NCBI GenBank assembly: GCA_934045075.1
Contig: OW203722.1
Span: forward strand, 9,699,396 to 9,763,395
Length of the DNA stretch: 64,000 nt
Source: Yponomeuta sedellus
Taxonomy: Eukaryota > Arthropoda > Insecta > Lepidoptera > Yponomeutidae
Direction: 5' to 3'
Position numbers and translations under genes: made by a program. Shown here piece by piece: positions 24,146 to 35,289 of the stretch. Below the pieces are notes generated by a model. The model saw nothing but the letters and a program-made list of their open reading frames with translations, did not search any database and was not told the origin of the DNA. Position 1 is the first letter of the stretch. Each line of letters begins with the position of its first letter.

Positions 24146-24610
24146 ATCATGTTACCTATCAAAAAATAAAGTAAACTTACCTAATCTAGTGACGGTTTCA
24201 CTTTTATCATACTACTGAGTGACTTAAGGCTTTTATGAAGTAGGTGGGGCCTCAATTGAGGGATTGGTTATGACTAGAGATCGGATAATCGGATACATAT
24301 TTGCATAAAGTTGAGATGTTATCACATTGATAGCACTTTCTTTTAGTTTGTTACTATAGAATCAAATCGGGTGTAACTATATTTACTTATTTTAAGGTGC
24401 CAATATGGAGTGAAGTTTTGTATAAAAAAAATTTGGGAGTTTAGGAATCGACAAATTTAGTGTTTTTGTAGCAGATACCTATAACAACTGCCTCTTATTT
24501 TTTGTTAAATTTTTAAAATATTGATAAAAACGAATAAGAAACAAGAATTAGAAAGAGAAACTAATTACATTTACAAATTAACGTGAAACAGCGTCACCAA
24601 CTAACTCACG
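24146..24610. other. Gene-free stretch
   Basis: Nothing recognised. Confidence 0.4.
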
Positions 24611-24616
24611 CGCGTC

Positions 24617-24775
24617 GTTTACTTAATTCACCTTGTTTAATGAACCCAGGTGTATTAAATATACTATTTGTAAACTTTTTTCCCCTAGGTACATTAAGTA
24701 TACTTTTAGTAAACTTTGTTCACCTAATTCACCTGGGTGCATTAAATATACTTTAAGTTAACTTTATTCACCTTT
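24617..24775. repeat. TTAATTCACC palindromic motif cluster, left
   Basis: Several copies of TTTACTTAATTCACC..., CCCAGGTGTATTAAA and AGTAAACTTTGTTCACC in alternating orientation; related to the cluster at 25.55 kb. Confidence 0.6.
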
Positions 24776-24828
24776 ATTTTTTTATGATAATAATAATAAC
24801 TTTAATTGTTACTGTTTCATTTTAAAAA

Positions 24829-24885
24829 ATGCCTACCCCTCTGGGATACAGGCGTGAGGTTATGTATGTATGTATGTCATTTTAA
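24829..24885 (-). repeat. CATA-linked moth repeat
   Basis: Reverse complement of CTCACGCCTGTATCCCAGAG with ACATACATACATA, a common lepidopteran LINE/SINE scrap; related to the piece at 3.07 kb. Confidence 0.5.
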
Positions 24886-25548
24886 AAAAGAAATATTGGG
24901 ATTGCATGAACTCATGGGTAGTATTTGATTAGTCCGGTTCGAGTTTGATGTTGGAAAATTTAGGTACTAGACTCTCACGGAAACGTAGGAGTAATTTTTT
25001 TTATATATTAGTATTCTTTAGTAGTACCTATTCAGTACTGCCAAAAGAAAAAAGTGCTACGTTTTAATCTTTATCTCTAATTTAATGTTTTTAGGTATAG
25101 AGCTATATATATTTCTCAAACATTTCCACACTCATTTGAGTTCAAGATTTCATGGGAGCCTAATACTTTTTCTCAATCATGTGTTCAGAAAGAGCCGCAA
25201 GGAAAGACCTTTCTTCGTGGTAAGCCTAAAAGCCGAAAGAGTGCGTTTTTTTCTTTATATGGGTGCCTAATACTTTCTTTTAGAAACAGTTTAAAACTTA
25301 TAAAAAATACAACAAACTTTGACTTTAATCTACCGCATTCAGCCGACTTCCAATGAAAGAGTATATATATATTGCTATCTCTATTTCCCCATTATACAAA
25401 AGGAGTTATCTTCTTTAACGGGACCACGAGAAATACTTTATCCTTTGTGGACCCTTTAATGACGTTAATGGGTCAATGAAACAGCAACAAATTTTTTTTT
25501 AAAGCGCAACTGTTACCGTTAGATGTAGACACACTAAAAAAGCCCGTC

Positions 25549-25724
25549 GTTTACTTAATTCACCTGGGTTAATGTACCCAGGTAAAACTCAAAAGGTGAA
25601 TAAAGTTTACATAAAATTTACAAAGTATTTCACTTAGTACGTAAAACAAGGACAGGTGTTTACAATTTACTATTAGTTTACTTAATTCACCTGGGTGCAT
25701 TAACCCAGGTGAATTAAGTAAACT
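25549..25724. repeat. TTAATTCACC palindromic motif cluster, right
   Basis: It ends in a perfect 22-bp inverted repeat (25675-25696 and 25703-25724, 6-base spacer). The first copy, at 25549, repeats the opening of the left cluster, including the preceding CGTC. Confidence 0.65.
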
Positions 25725-25739
25725 ACAGGCAATTTACTC

Positions 25740-27440
25740 ACATTATCACATGTGCCGAATAAGTGGAAAGTTTAGGATACAAAATATCTGAGTAATACCA
25801 CTGCCACCTACAACGGTGGCGGGTGATTGACAACTTAACTAATGTCAGCTGTCAATAATTATTGTAGGTTATCTCTTGTTTTTTATGTTTGTGGTATAGC
25901 CATTGGCACTATAAAAAGAAATAGACGGCTCATGCACAACGTTGTTAGATGTCCACACACAGCACGGCTTGTACAGAACTGAGGCGGCAAATTTCATACA
26001 ATTAGATATTTGAAGTTAATAAAGATATGTTATTTTATAAGGGTCACGGTTGCGTATTTCCATAACTCCAAAACGACTACTATAAAAACACTAATAAATA
26101 CAACAAATACATATTTCTCCCGAAAAAAAACTGGTATCGCTGCGGTATTTGACATCCCAATTTGTAAGTAAATAAAGAAAAGTAAACAAAACCTAATAAG
26201 GAAAAATATCACGAATCAGTAACTTAAAACATTACTTACGCATGGTAGGTGCTCCCATGATACTTATTGCATTTTTTCGAGAAGTGTTTACACCACCGTA
26301 CCACACAAGACGGCATTTCTTAAAATTTTATTTTGTGTCAAACAAGACTTACTGGCACTGCTGCCCGGAGCGTAATGGCGGCAGAGTGACCGACTTGGTG
26401 TATCTGTATGAGTTAGCTCAAGTATGCACACGAAAGTGTAGGACTAGTGGTGCTTCACACCCTTTCAATGCGAGATGGCATCCGTCTTTTTTTTGACATC
26501 CGTGAAGATAAGGTGATGAAGTTATCTTTTTAATCTGCGATGAATGAAAATTTGTTGGCGTCGATGAAATAAAGTAAATTAATTAAATCTATTATGATAA
26601 AAAAAAAACATTCATCATGGGCATCGTTAAGAGAAACTAATATTTCAAAAGTCTATCAAAAATAAATGAAAGCATATTTTTTTTAAGAATATATATTTTT
26701 ATTTTTATTTGATCATTCAAATTATTTATATTAGCTGACGTGCATTATGTTGAAGGTTGTATAATCACACGACGTATTTGTAATACTGGCCACTAATATA
26801 GAGATTATATTATATGACAGACGGAGTTTGTCTGAATATTGAAAGATGGCTGTGAAGTTGGTTGTGGTTGCTATAGAGAAAATAATACAACTAATACTGT
26901 AAATCTTGTTTGATTTACTTAGTCTATCAACACATTTCCACAATGAGGTGGATTCTTTATTTCTTTTTTTATTACCAAGCAGTACCCATAACACCTCACA
27001 AAGATCAAATTTAAAATTTAACAACCTCTTTGCGTATTTCTGTCACCATCAAAATATTTCTTAGTGCACAAAGCGTAGAGGGAGACTCTATCTACGGCAC
27101 AAAGGTATGGTACCACAGAGAAAATAATCAAAATTCTGTACCTATCTGGTATCTGTCATCCTGTGCTGTGATCTATCTTTACTATTGAACAAAACTAAAT
27201 TAAAATGTAAGGTTAACTAACAGTAAATTAACCCATATGTAAATAATTATTACCCACCGGCAAAATGCTTTTCTATAAAGGCATCGTTTGAAATCTCTCG
27301 CACCCGGGATTCTTGAAGAAACTACAAAGAATACTTTGCCAACATCAAAGTGAAACCCATCCTGTTTCGTTCAAGACTCCAACTTGCAACGGAATGGTGC
27401 GAATATGATACCAAGAAATAGCAATTCAGTGTCCCGCAAG
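25740..27440. other. Gene-free stretch
   Basis: No recognised gene. CACTATAAAAAG near 25909 could be a TATA box, but no coding region can be tied to it. Confidence 0.35.
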
Positions 27441-27456
27441 TTGCCAACAAAGTATA

Positions 27457-27768
27457 ATGGACGACGAAAAGATAACAGATGTTTTAACTCAAGTATACTT
27501 GCCTTACTTTGGCCATTTTCTGATGGCCATAGGTTATATGTTGGAACAATTGGGAATAGTTGAACCTCCCTACCCAAGTGGAGTAATACTGATTGGTCAT
27601 CTCTGCATTCTCGCCGACCTACGCTCTCTTTCGTCAGACAAGCCAAGCAACCAGCTGATTAATATTATTCTGCTCATAAGCAACATCCTAGTTTTTGCGT
27701 ATGATTTTATCGTATCACTGCACTATGATATTCCCACAATAGATGATCTTGATTACTACATACCTTGA
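27457..27768 (+). CDS. Hypothetical small membrane protein
   Basis: A 103-codon frame from ATG to TGA, starting MDDEKITDVL. It has two to three hydrophobic segments (about 15-35, 43-55 and 68-85) and an acidic C terminus. I do not recognise the family. The purine at -3 of the start (ATAATGG) and the amphipathic layout look more protein-like than other short frames nearby. It has no visible introns or neighbours, and it could be chance in AT-rich DNA. Confidence 0.25.
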   Translation: MDDEKITDVLTQVYLPYFGHFLMAIGYMLEQLGIVEPPYPSGVILIGHLCILADLRSLSSDKPSNQLINIILLISNILVFAYDFIVSLHYDIPTIDDLDYYIP

Positions 27769-27769
27769 A

Positions 27770-28480
27770 ACAGAAAGTCAGGATTAAAAGTTGGAGTTTT
27801 GGTTGAAACTAAAACAATGAATGATCCTGAATTAATGCCGTAGGTATCGAGTAGGTATTTATTTAAATAGTGTAGATATAGAAACATATTGTAAAATTAT
27901 CTTATATTATAATTATATGCACTTGATTTTAAATAACTAATCGCCACTCTTCCGTTCTTCTATTCCGTGATTTTATTTTATTTCAAAATGTTTCACGTTC
28001 TTATGAAGTGGCGTGCCTCATAGAAGTGACTTTGTCCAGCAGTGGACAAATACCGGCTCATTCATTTACTTTATCGCTGTTACCTGCCTATCAACTTTTG
28101 GTCGATCAACACAAAGAACCAGACGATTCTCAAAAAGCTAATGTTAAAGACGAATTTCAAACAATTAAAAGCGAAACTGCGGTAAAATGTAAAGCAATAA
28201 ATAAACTGTTAGCCAGCAACGAGCAATAATTAATGAACGGCTTTTAATTGGCCACTTGATAATGTTGGCACAAGGAAATTAAAACTCACCCGAAACCCTT
28301 GTTTAACTAAGCAAAAACGTGTTGACATTGACAAAGATGCGGTGCCTTATTAGTAAAGACAATTTCGTCCCTATCATTGACTAAGAAACTGATTGATAAA
28401 ACAATGCTCTAAAACTACAAACTGCTGTTTAATGATTCGATATCGATACCATTTTTAGATCAATATATTGCGCAGGAAAC
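27770..28480. other. Gene-free stretch
   Basis: No supported gene. A 73-codon plus-strand frame at 28008-28229 with a lysine/glutamate-rich end is the only oddity; I see no domain in it. Confidence 0.35.
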
Positions 28481-28488
28481 GAAACATA

Positions 28489-28707
28489 CAGTCTGTTAGC
28501 TTTTAGAATATACCTCGGGCTCTAGAATAAGCTTCGCCGAAAGCACACGAGTGTAATACTACTTCCAGCTCCGTGTAAAACTTTTCTTCGCTATTTTGAT
28601 AAGTTATGAAAAGTTTTGTGTCATATTTGTTCCGATATTTCTATTACACGAATATATCCGATTCTATCCGATAGTAGCCGAGGTATACTCCAAAAGCTAA
28701 CAGACGG
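28489..28707. mobile_element. MITE, Tc1/mariner-like (TA target)
   Basis: 219 bp with inverted ends CAGTCTGTTAGCTTTT and CCGTCTGTTAGCTTTT, matching through the TATACCTCGG motif. It is flanked by TA (28487-28488, 28708-28709). Confidence 0.75.
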
Positions 28708-28711
28708 TACC

Positions 28712-29572
28712 GGTGTAAATCGTACATCGACACAACTTCGCTGATATCGATTGTAGTCCCTTTCTCGCTGTGTCCCACAACAATAGTGCATCAAACCGCA
28801 AAACGATGCAAGAGTCTTTGTCGAAGAAAATAAGGAATTTGCACCCTCATTGAACTCAGTTCTTCCTAACGTTGCGCGTGCCGATCATTAGACCGCTGAG
28901 TGTAAGCGTGGGCGCCAACAGTCACTCTCCGGTCTGCACCCACCTTCAGAAGAGGCGAAGTGCGTTCGAGCCACGAGTTGACAATCTCGCACAATTTCTA
29001 ACAAGTGTCAAGGGTCCTCTACAAGGGCTCTCCGAGCCGATGAGTCCGCACAATCGAGCTTTTATCGTAGCCACAGAGAGAGAATAATTATTAAAGGAGA
29101 TTTTACTAAAAAAAAAACTCGCGTACTCCTTCGTCTTATTTCGATGTACGAGGTATGAGGTAAAAGGACGCGGGTACGCAAAAGCGCTTTCCTTAAAGTT
29201 TTGCTTAAAAACTTAAGTAACTACTAATCTTAGTTACCAACTTAGTTTAGATAAGAAGGTTACCTCTTGAAAGGCACTCAACAAACCAAATTACCATTCA
29301 AAAGATTAACTGGGATCGGGAAATAGATATCCAGTCGGGTCAGTTGCTTTGCGAATAAGTAATGAATTCCACCCCAAAGTATTCCAGAGCAATAAATTTT
29401 GTTCATTTAGGGACTAACCGAAAGGCCCACACAATGAACGATCATATACATAGGTATTTTAAGAAATCTCTGGAGAGTTTAGCTGCGTCTCGATTAGTTC
29501 GTTTGTACACTTTCTCTTTAATTATTCAATGATTCCTCTCTGGAAAAGTTAGTTGGATAGTGGTGGACCTAC
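28712..29572. other. Gene-free stretch
   Basis: Nothing recognised; a 71-codon frame at 28872-29087 has no domain. Confidence 0.35.
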
Positions 29573-29577
29573 CTTAA

Positions 29578-31267
29578 GGTGCTAGGCGGCGCTAACTGGC
29601 GCTACCATTGGTAAAAAACCTTATCTTCTTTTCTAAACCATATCTTTTTTTCTTCTTTCATATCTTCTTGGAAAAAGTGGATGTCATAAATGTTAATAAA
29701 TATACTGTTTTTAGAACCTACTGACATAAACCCAAATCGAATCGACGAATCTAGGACGAAACGAATTGAAACGGACGTTATGCTAAGAGTAAAAACGGCC
29801 GATTTAGCGAATATCGATTAAAGTCCCAAGTTGTTGTTCCTAGGCTCTAGTCTAGCCTCCTGATGCCCAACAGTAAAAAATATTTTTTCGCCTATCTGCC
29901 CACGGTACTCACACAAGTACTTTTGCTTATACTTAGCTTACTGCCCAGAAACTAAAACTTTAATAAATGCCACAAAAATTATTATATGGTGTTCGCAATA
30001 GTTTACACAGGTAATGCAATACAAAAGTAACTAGTTTCAATAGTTTTGAAGCGAAAATAAATAGTCCTCGTGTGAGGACTGTGGGCAGGAAATGAAAGTA
30101 ACAGAGGAAAAATTTACGTTTATAAAAATATTTATAAGTTAAATTGGAAGCAATCACAAAACTTTGAAAACTATATGAACTGAACTATGACCTAGGAACA
30201 TTATATCTTACATAAGTTCAGAACTTGTGCAAGATATACCATGTTATTGAGATCAAGACTCGTGCATCTCTTAGATAAAAAAAAATACGCGCCAAAAAAA
30301 CCCTTCTAAAATTATAAAACAAAAACATGTTTCTTCAAAACCTACACCTACACATATGAAAATTTGAGAAATAATCCGTTTTCCGTCGTTAAGCATAAGT
30401 AGATATCGCAGTATCTACATCTGATTCTAGTTTTATTGGTTTGACAGTGGCGACACTTCTGCTGACTTTTTTCCATAGATGACATATGATTGGCATATCC
30501 AATCACTTACGTCCTCTGAGAGATCTATGTCCGACATTGCTAAATGGGTTTCAATTTCATAATTTTTCATATAATGTAAAAAAATACACTTAAAAGTTTA
30601 TCTAAAATTATTGCATAGCGGTCCAGAGTCCTCAAGTGAGGACTAAAGGTAAAACGTTTTTTATGTAATTGATGACCACGGTACTCAGACAATCACCAAT
30701 TGAAATTGAAACTCATAGAATATTATTTACAACCGTAATCAATAAAATATTTGCGTCCGCCATTTGCTGATACATTCAACAATATGGTTTCTTGAGAGTT
30801 ACGGGATAAAATGATAACATCACATAAATAAAAAGAGATCACAAATTACTTCGTCGACGTGGCCGCTCCATGGTTCCTTTTTTTGACGTTTGTTCAATGT
30901 ACGATTGATTGGCCACAGATTACACTTATGACAGCTGTGAGTGATTGAATGTCAGTCCCTTCCGCATTTAATCCGTAAAAAAATGGCGGTAAATTAAAAT
31001 ATGGTTTCAATACAAAATATTTGTCCTCGGAGAAGGACCGTGGGCATTTACTCCAAAAAATATATTTCATAGCTTGGGCAGTAACGGCATCGCTTGTTTA
31101 GTACTCACAGAAGTACCGTGGGCATCAGGAGGCTAGACTGCAGGTTCTAAAAATAGTTGTCACAGTAGCTAAGATTTATGATGTTCAAGTGAACATCATA
31201 AATCATAAATTTATTATACAAGTATGATTTTTATTCCTTTGTTGGCGTTAGGTAGCCGCGTAGCGCC
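29578..31267. mobile_element. piggyBac-type MITE, copy 2, split by a nested element
   Basis: The ends (GGTGCTAGGCGGCGCTAAC and its inverse near 31250) sit exactly between TTAA sites (29574-29577, 31268-31271). Without the nested 1.28-kb insertion the element is about 409 bp, close to copy 1. Confidence 0.8.
29855..31133. mobile_element. Palindrome-rich DNA element nested in the MITE (TA target)
   Basis: Ends are perfectly inverted: GCCTCCTGATGCCCA and TGGGCATCAGGAGGC. The host sequence TCTAGACTGCA is split with TA duplicated (29853-29854, 31134-31135). The interior has no long frame but six copies of a motif like GTACTC..GAGTAC plus GTGGGCA, near 29897, 30062, 30627, 30675, 31022 and 31099. 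Confidence 0.8.
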
Positions 31268-31516
31268 TTAAGTTATTCTATAAGATTGTCAAAAGAAAAT
31301 TACGATAGTACTTATTGACGTTTCCATAATTTTGTATTAATCAGTAGATAATGTTTTTATCACCCACTGAAACTAAGAATTATCCATTAGAATGAAAAAG
31401 CAAAATAAAAACAAACTTAATCAATATATCAATATCGCATGTGAACTGTCTACGTTCAAACTAATCTAAAACTAATTGTGAAGACTTTTAAGTGGCAGTG
31501 TGTCCTAATTATCTTT

Positions 31517-31612
31517 TAGAAAGTTTATTCAGGTCTCTGCGATGCAGACTTTAAAGTCTAGTGCAGATACCGCAAGTATTGTAAACATGCAACATCTTTT
31601 TAGCAAATAAAT
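31517..31612 (+). repeat. Inverted repeat, left partner of 34995-35075
   Basis: TTTAGAAAGTTTATTCAGGTC and CATGCAACATCTTTTTAGC recur inverted at 34995-35075. Together they may be the ends of a 3.5-kb composite element. Confidence 0.6.
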
Positions 31613-31632
31613 AGGAATATATCAACCCAACG

Positions 31633-31985
31633 AACACTGCTGGGGCACGGGTCTCTTCCTGCATCGCAGGAAAGTAAGGCCATTCTTCACCGTGGGGGCC
31701 AAGTCCGGGTTGGTGGAGGATTGTAAGACAGTGGCGAGCCTTACTGTGAGAAGTTATCAAGCCGCCCATAAGGCCTCTGACATGGCTTAACGACTGCCGT
31801 TACATGACAGCCGGCACCAACGGCTTAAAAAGCCTTGCGAACCACGGAAGCGCTCGGAAAAATGCCACTAGCGGTAGTCACGGGACGGTCTCCCATCCCG
31901 TACCTGACCGCGCCTGTTGTTGCTTAACTCAAGTGATTGATTCCAATCACTCGGTTCGGCTAGGCCACGAGCGCTTCCAAATAAA
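31633..31985 (+). repeat. Dispersed 'GGGGCACGGGTCTC' repeat, long copy
   Basis: The longest copy of a repeat with TGCTGGGGCACGGGTCTC, ACAGCCGGCACCAACGGC and TAGGCCACGAGCGCTTC. Other copies: 8650, 34355, 34732, 39186, 51116. Not recognised as coding. Confidence 0.75.
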
Positions 31986-32432
31986 TATCTTTATTTATTG
32001 CAACCTTGTAAGATCTGTTAGTCTTCCTAGAATCTAAAATAAAATTAGTCGACCCGCCCCGAGCAAATCCGACTACAAAGTGACTATAACACATGGCGGT
32101 ATCAACAAGACAGATTTTTTGCATCAAATACTTTTTGGCTTCCTTCATACGGCACTACGTTTTTCAGTTTTTCCGCTTTCGACTATTTACAATGTATACG
32201 GAAAAGTTTTCCTCGTATTTCCTTATTTCAGTTCTCAGTAAGAGACCGTTTGGTCATCGTAAGTAAGAGTTAAAGTAGTCAAACTGTAAGAGGGAGCAGT
32301 GACCATCATTTGTAATTTACCCTCGGACTTGGATTTAAACTTTTTGTGAGTATTATGTAACTGTGCAACTGAAATAATAATATATGGGTAAATTAAACAC
32401 AGGTGACCGACGTATGCAATATTTTTTTTGAA

Positions 32433-32670
32433 GGCCTCGCTGTCGCAGCGGTTTGCCACGCTGACTGTAAAACCGTTGGTCTCGGGTTCGATCCCTGGCC
32501 GGGGCATACTAGGAAACGATCTTTTATAGTTTGTCTCGGGTTTTGGATGTTATCTAAGTATTTATTGTAATACATCTATGGTCGAGTTAGCACCTGTAAA
32601 CAAGACATTTAATTGTTCTTAGTATGGCGCTAACGAGATCTGTGTAATATGTCCATGAATATTTATTATT
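32433..32670 (+). repeat. tRNA-Tyr-derived SINE, full copy
   Basis: The head has D-arm CTGTCGCAGCGGTTTGCC, anticodon region GACTGTAAA (GTA) and T-arm GGGTTCGATCC. The body carries TCGAGTTAGCACCTGTAA and ends GTGTAATATGTCC. Confidence 0.8.
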
Positions 32671-32811
32671 ATATCCTTTCATTGGGAATTTGAAGTGAAC
32701 CCATAGATTGAAAGGATCTCCTCCGGAGATGTAATGTATGATACATAGCAAGCAAGCCACATTTGAGTGTTTAGTAATGTGTTTTTAGCCCTGGTTAGAA
32801 GAAATATGATC

Positions 32812-32962
32812 ATAACATAACATTTACCTACAGGCACATACATTGCTTCCGACCCCACACTAGGATACATTGTGTCGTGGGAACCAGAAACAACGACATC
32901 ACAAACATGTAAACATCCAAGGTCTGGGGTTTTTTTTGTCTTCAGCCGGGTCAGCGTCTCCA
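32812..32962 (-). repeat. tRNA-Gly-derived SINE body, head lost
   Basis: Same body as at 22808-22950; the tRNA part stops after CAGCCGGG. Confidence 0.75.
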
Positions 32963-33449
32963 TTATCTCCAGTCTCCACTAGATGACGTAAAGTTTGGAA
33001 TTGATGGCTTGAATGGCTCCGTACGCGAAGGGTGTAAATACAGAACATAAGTGGGTGTAAACTACGCCTATGATGGTTGTTTGTCTGTCTGACTAAAAAG
33101 GGATTTTGTTCTTGGGCCGTAATTGGGTGTTTGTTTAGATTTTAGCGATTATATTAAAGATTTTTGTAATTAGGTATATTTATACTAATTAATTAATTAC
33201 CTTGTAATAATTATGAGTATAATTACAATCTTAACAAAGGTTTGGTAAAATATCGAAAAATCGAACAGTTTCGATAAAATTAAACAACTAGTTATTTCAT
33301 TACTAACATTTTTGATATCATACTCATAGTCTACCTAGATTCCTTATCGAATAAAACCTTCGTCACTTTGTCGTATGAAAATGAGCAGGAATTATTCATA
33401 CAAAGGGTGAGGATTGAAGCAAACTAGTCCATGAATATATCTGCTACTG

Positions 33450-33488
33450 CTGCTAATAATAATAATAAATAATAATAAATAATTATTT
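33450..33488. repeat. AAT-rich microsatellite
   Basis: TAATAATAATAATAAATAAT, the 3' tail of the adjoining minus-strand SINE. Confidence 0.8.
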
Positions 33489-33717
33489 ATGGACATATTA
33501 CACAGATCTCGTTAGCCTTATACTAAGTACAACTTAATGACTTGTGTTATACCTACGTGCTAACTCGACGATGGATTTAATACAATAAATACATAGGTAA
33601 CATCCAAGACCCAAGACATACTAGAAAAGTTCTTTCCTAGTTTGACCCGGCCGGGGATCGAACCCGAGACCTTCGGCGTTACAGTCAGCGTGCCAAACCG
33701 CTGCGCCACCGATGCCA
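33488..33717 (-). repeat. tRNA-Tyr-derived SINE, minus strand
   Basis: Reverse-strand copy of the 32.4-kb SINE, with a full head (GCGCAGCGGTTTGGCACG on the minus strand) and the TTGACCCGGCCG linker replaced by the variant also seen at 47.07 kb. Confidence 0.8.
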
Positions 33718-33719
33718 TA

Positions 33720-34350
33720 TATTATGCCGATATATATATTATTGATGCATAATATTGTTTTAAAATGAAAACTAATCACAATGGAAATTTATTAATAATA
33801 AACCATTAAAGTTTCTATACCTTATCGTCATGCGGAATAATCATTATGGCTACAATGGGTATATTTTATTTTCAGCATATATCTAAAAATGTATGCCAAA
33901 CAATATAAATCCAAACTGCCATTCATTCATGCAAGTCCATGTCTCGTTATCCCGTCAGTCTTAATATAGCTATGATTGAGTAATCGTGAGACTGTATTGC
34001 GACATTAATTAGTTTTGATGGCCAATGAAACAAAAATATTGTATCGTTTGTAAAGATAAAACCGTATTACGTTTACCGTATTAAACCGTAGACCGTATTT
34101 TTGTCGCTCAACCAACCTTAAATTCTATCCATAAAATCTCAATTAAAACCTCCTTCAGGAGTCGAATCCTAATCAATTCAGCCGGCTAACCAGATAACAT
34201 CCGAGTGTTTCTGACTAGAGGCACAAAACAGGAAGGAAAGTAGTTCCACTCTCTACATTGTGAATAAAACCTCGGTCTCAGAAGTCTCTAAGCAAACGCT
34301 GATTTATATAGTACACTGTTGTCGTCCACCAATCCCCATTGCATCGATAT
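33720..34350. other. Gene-free stretch
   Basis: Nothing recognised. Confidence 0.4.
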
Positions 34351-34354
34351 CAAC

Positions 34355-34700
34355 CCTTGTAGTCCCCACTGCTGGGGCACGGGTCTCTTCCTGCATCACA
34401 GGAAGGTTAGGCCCTACTCCACCACGGGGGCCAAGTCCGGGTTGGTGGAGGATTGTAAAACAGGGCGGGCCTTACTGTCAGAAGCCGCCCATAAGGCCTC
34501 TGACATGACTTAACGACTGCCATTACAGGACAGCCGGCACCAAAGGCTTAATGTACCTTGCAAAGCACGGCACGGCAGTTATAGGACGATCACCCATCCT
34601 GCATCTGACCTCGCCTGTTATTAACAATAACAGACGCTTAAATCAAGTCATTTATTTCAATCACTTGGTTCGACTAAGCCACGAGCGCTTCGTAATTCGT
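34355..34700 (+). repeat. Dispersed 'GGGGCACGGGTCTC' repeat
   Basis: Near full-length copy, partially diverged after position 34560. Confidence 0.75.
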
Positions 34701-34731
34701 AATTAACTATTATTTAATGACGTTATCCAGC

Positions 34732-34948
34732 CGCCCACGGGGCTTCTAACATGGCTTAACGACTGCCATTACATGACAGCCGGCACCAACGGCTTAACGT
34801 GCCTTGAGAAGTACGGAAGCGCTCGGAAAAATGCCACTAGCGGTAGTCACGGGACGGTCACCCATCCTGCACCTGACCGCGCCTGCTATTGCTTAACTCG
34901 AATGATTGATTCCAATCACTTGGTTCGACTAGGCTACGAGCGCTTCAT
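34732..34948 (+). repeat. Dispersed 'GGGGCACGGGTCTC' repeat, 3' half
   Basis: Starts inside the repeat at GCCGCCCACGGGGCTTC and shares its 3' end GCTACGAGCGCTTC. Confidence 0.75.
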
Positions 34949-34994
34949 TGCATAGTTGTATACAATAGTCTGTACCAAAACAAACAATATAATG

Positions 34995-35075
34995 ATATTT
35001 CTTTGCTAAATAGATGTTGCATGTTTACAATAAAACTTGCGGTATCTGTACTGACCTGAATAAACTTTCTAAACT
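34995..35075 (-). repeat. Inverted repeat, right partner of 31517-31612
   Basis: Reverse complement of the left partner with about a dozen differences and a few indels. Confidence 0.6.
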
Positions 35076-35222
35076 AATTGTCGCTATAACTAAGCGCTAT
35101 GAAAAAGATATACAATCTATATAATTATGAGTTCTTAGAGAAAATAAAAACAACTCTTAGACTAGGTTAGAAGATAGATACATTTTAAGAAAATATATAA
35201 TTAGATACGTGTAAAATGTAGG

Positions 35223-35288
35223 TAAGTGTGTGTGCGTATGTGTGTGTCTGTGCGTGTGTATGTTTCTGTACGTGTGTGTGTGAGAGAG
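35223..35288. repeat. GT-rich microsatellite
   Basis: Interrupted TG/CA repeat with TATG and CTGT variants. Confidence 0.85.
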
Positions 35289-35289
35289 T

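Noticed and set aside
28008..28229. 73-codon frame with a charged C terminus
   Set aside because: No domain, no splice context and no repeat match; not distinguishable from chance.
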